Source: Streptosporangium subroseum
GTDB taxonomy: Bacteria; Actinomycetota; Actinomycetes; Streptosporangiales; Streptosporangiaceae
Assembly: GCF_900188345.1 (NCBI RefSeq)
Contig: NZ_FZOD01000077.1
Location: forward strand, 1 to 44,082
Direction: 5' to 3'
Length of the DNA: 44,082 bases
The number at the start of each line of letters is the position of its first letter. Positions within the stretch are counted from its first letter, which is position 1. The notes beneath the pieces are model-generated. The model did not search any database. It had not been told where the DNA came from and was given only the letters and a program-made list of their open reading frames with translations. Of this stretch, positions 42,424 through 44,082 are shown piece after piece. The translations under genes were made by a program, and so were the position numbers.

Positions 42424-43131
42424 TTGTCCACGCAGGCCGCCGAGCTGCACACCCACCATCGCGACGTCACGGGAGGCTGGCTGCGGCCGGCCGTCTTCGG
42501 AGTGATGGACGGGCTGGTGTCCAACGCCGCGTTGCTGGCGGGTGTGGTGGGCAGCGGGGCCTCTGCCCCCGCGGTCGCCGTCGCCGGGCTGGCCGGGCTC
42601 GCCGCGGGCGCCTTCTCGATGGCGACGGGGGAGTACACCTCCGTCGCCTCCCAGCGAGAGCTCACCCTGGCCGAGATCGACGTCGAGCGCGGAGAGATCT
42701 CCCGCAACCCGGAGGCCGAGAAGCGCGAACTCGCCCTGGTCTACGAGTCGCGGGGGCTGACGCCGGAGCTGGCCGACCAGGTGGCCGGGCAACTCCACAG
42801 AGACCCGGAGGTCGCCTGGCGGGTGCATGCCCGCGAGGAGCTGGGAGTGGATCCCGACGACCTGCCCTCGCCCTGGGTGGCCGCCGGATCGTCGTTCCTG
42901 GCGTTCGCGATCGGGGCGCTGATCCCCGTGCTGCCGTTCCTGCTGGGCCTCCCCTCGGTCGCCGTGTCGACCGGGCTGACCGGGCTCGCCCTGTTCGGGA
43001 CGGGCGCGCTGGTGGCCCGGCTCACCAGGCGGTCACCGCTGTTCGGCGGTGCCCGCCAGCTCGGGCTCGGCGCGGCGGCGGCCGCCGTGACCTACGGCAT
43101 CGGCGCTCTGATGGGAGCCGCGATCTCCTGA
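42424..43131 (+). CDS. VIT/CCC1-type Fe2+/Mn2+ transporter
   Basis: TTG 42424 with AGGAGG six bases upstream; 235 residues. VFGVMDGLVSNAALLAGVVG is helix 1 with the conserved DGLVSN, and GEYTSVASQRE follows helix 2; the charged cytoplasmic loop (EIDVERGEISRNPEAEKREL) is the metal-binding domain of the vacuolar iron transporter family. Helices 3-5 occupy the C-terminus. Family members export or sequester Fe(II) or Mn(II) from the cytoplasm. Last gene of the operon. Confidence 0.88.
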   Translation: MSTQAAELHTHHRDVTGGWLRPAVFGVMDGLVSNAALLAGVVGSGASAPAVAVAGLAGLAAGAFSMATGEYTSVASQRELTLAEIDVERGEISRNPEAEKRELALVYESRGLTPELADQVAGQLHRDPEVAWRVHAREELGVDPDDLPSPWVAAGSSFLAFAIGALIPVLPFLLGLPSVAVSTGLTGLALFGTGALVARLTRRSPLFGGARQLGLGAAAAAVTYGIGALMGAAIS

Positions 43132-43135
43132 ACCC

Positions 43136-43191
43136 GGCATACGAGCGGGGCGCCGCATCCTCCGGAGGATGCGGCGCCCCGCTCGTATGCC
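43136..43191. terminator. 56-bp perfect palindrome after the metal operon
   Basis: 28 bases, starting ggcatacgagcggggcg, are followed without any loop base by their exact reverse complement, ending cccgctcgtatgcc. There is no T run. It begins five bases after the VIT stop codon and will form a very stable hairpin in RNA, or a cruciform in DNA. Confidence 0.85.
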
Positions 43192-43481
43192 CGGAACCAT
43201 CGGACACACCGGGCCATGGACCGAGAAGATCGGCAGGCGGTCGGTACTGAGGCCGCGCCGGCACCGTCATGGACGTCGCCGATGCGACCTTCTGCGACTC
43301 CACCGGCGTACGGGCTTTGCCGGCCGGCCATCGCCCACCCCGCAGGGCCGGCCGCGACTTGGCCTGCCTCCACGGGGATCCTGGACATGGGCGAGCTGGC
43401 CGGAACCTTTTCTCTCGGTGTTGATCCCAAGGTGATTTTGGAGCGGTGGCCGCCGTTTGCGCTCTTGGCCTTCCCACGTTT
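43192..43481. other. Intergenic region, no gene seen
   Basis: About 290 bases between the palindrome and the SigB-type promoter. Frames on both strands lack ribosome sites and sensible composition. Nothing else stands out. Confidence 0.4.
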
Positions 43482-43505
43482 GTTTACGGCGATTGCGCTG
43501 GGTAG
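43482..43505 (+). promoter_or_regulatory. SigB-type stress promoter
   Basis: GTTT at 43482-43485, 14 bases, then GGGTAG at 43500-43505 fits the actinomycete SigB/SigF consensus GTTT-N14-16-GGGTA. It is 42 bases before the PRC-barrel gene, a reasonable leader length. Confidence 0.7.
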
Positions 43506-43547
43506 AGACATGAGTGTCCCACTATCGCTGAAGAGAAAAGAGCAGCC

Positions 43548-43898
43548 ATGACTGAGAATCTGTGGAACTACCGTCCCGAGGCCCGTATCGGCAACCAGGC
43601 ACTGGATCTGGTCGGGTTCGACGTTGAGGCCACCGACGGCAAAATCGGCTCGGTGGACGAGGAGAGCAACGCCGTGGGCGACAGCTACGTCGTCGTCGAC
43701 ACGGGTTTCTGGATTTTCGGCAAGAAGGTCGTGCTGCCCGCCGGTACGGTGACCCGGATCGACCCCCAGGAGCGCAAGGTCTACATCTCCCGTACCAAGG
43801 AAGAGATCAAGAACGCTCCCGAGTTCGACGAGGCGACCTACAAGGAGCCCGACTACCGCAGCAAGCTCGGCGGCTACTACGGCCCCGGCGCTCTGTAG
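43548..43898 (+). CDS. PRC-barrel domain protein
   Basis: 116 residues from ATG 43548. DLVGFDVEATDGKIGSVDEE is the PRC-barrel strand pair, followed by SYVVVDTGFWIFGKKVVLPA and the RIDPQERKVYISRTKEEIKN helix. A flexible acidic and Tyr/Gly-rich end follows. PRC-barrel proteins of this size are abundant, stress-induced actinomycete proteins of uncertain role. A SigB-type promoter precedes it, consistent with general stress control. Confidence 0.9.
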   Translation: MTENLWNYRPEARIGNQALDLVGFDVEATDGKIGSVDEESNAVGDSYVVVDTGFWIFGKKVVLPAGTVTRIDPQERKVYISRTKEEIKNAPEFDEATYKEPDYRSKLGGYYGPGAL

Positions 43899-44082
43899 TC
43901 ATCAATCAGTGGTTAAAAGGTGCGCAAAGAAGCCCGCCGGCCGCGTCACGGCAGCCGGCGTCTACGGACTGAAGCCGCGGTGACCAGGTCACGAACAACG
44001 TCGACCAACCCGCAGCGAAGCTCAAAGACGCCTTGGAACGCTGATCGCTCGCCACCGTCGAGCCGGCCCGCGAGCCAGTGCC

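Noticed and set aside
40025..42828. Long minus-strand frames opposite the amidohydrolase and metal operon
   Set aside because: His/Gly/Arg-rich shadow translations without domain or start signal.

Overview
This is high-GC actinomycete chromosome. It has GTG and TTG starts, purine-rich ribosome binding sites, 4-nt stop/start overlaps, an ECF sigma/CU044_5270-type pair, a PucR regulator, a TetR, and a SigB-type GTTT-N14-GGGTA promoter. The rifamycin-inactivating phosphotransferase with a rifamycin-associated element, together with the CU044_5270-type protein, suggests Streptosporangiales (Nonomuraea/Streptosporangium-like), but the genus is inference. No rRNA, complete tRNA or CRISPR array was seen.

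Region 1 (1-7.8 kb) is accessory. It holds an NB-ARC/TPR protein cut by the window edge, three very small proteins around it, a winged-helix replication-initiator-like gene, and a divergent protein with a sigma-70 region-4-like tail. An AT-rich 200-bp patch separates the last two. A HAD phosphatase follows.

Region 2 (7.8-25 kb) is a scrapyard of integrated elements interleaved with ordinary genes. Three copies of a 55-bp repeat (7816, 11764, 17229) carry a pair of 8-mers exactly 12 bp apart. Two of them are followed about 52 bp later by 3' halves of tRNA genes (Thr-CGT-like and Arg-ACG-like), as expected for attachment-site junctions. Two dead tyrosine-integrase tails (11978, 24136), an IS256-type transposase fragment, a nonsense-broken small gene, a frameshifted and beheaded regulator abutting a beheaded glyoxalase-like gene, and a broken copy of the HAD gene complete the wreckage. 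Intact genes include a zeta-toxin module of low GC, a TetR/DUF6204 pair, a GNAT acetyltransferase, an alpha/beta hydrolase, a Tat-type secreted beta-propeller protein, an ECF sigma operon and an MFS transporter.

Region 3 (24.9-27.8 kb) is a rifamycin-resistance locus. A rifamycin-associated element lies upstream of a short fragment of a glycosyltransferase (Rgt-like) N-terminus, followed by an intact rph of 865 codons. It looks as if a deletion removed the glycosyltransferase body and placed rph behind its control element.

Region 4 (28.3-41.3 kb) is a compact catabolic cluster: PucR regulator; RidA, threonine-dehydratase-like enzyme and prolyl-aminopeptidase-like hydrolase (all with overlapping starts); a class-C serine hydrolase and an S51 peptidase on the other strand; a threonine-synthase-like enzyme, a short repetitive reading frame and a D-aminoacylase-like amidohydrolase (also overlapping); ChrB; an MFS transporter; and a prolidase-like amidohydrolase. 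Together these could import and hydrolyse an acylated, D-residue- or proline-containing peptide and deaminate its hydroxy amino acids, with RidA clearing the reactive enamine. This joint role is inference. A near-identical 34-bp element stands before the S51/threonine-synthase-like divergent pair and before the metal operon at 41.4 kb, so one regulator may control both.

Region 5 (41.4-44 kb) is a three-gene putative iron/manganese transport operon ending in a VIT/CCC1-type transporter and a 56-bp perfect palindrome, then a PRC-barrel stress protein behind a SigB-type promoter.
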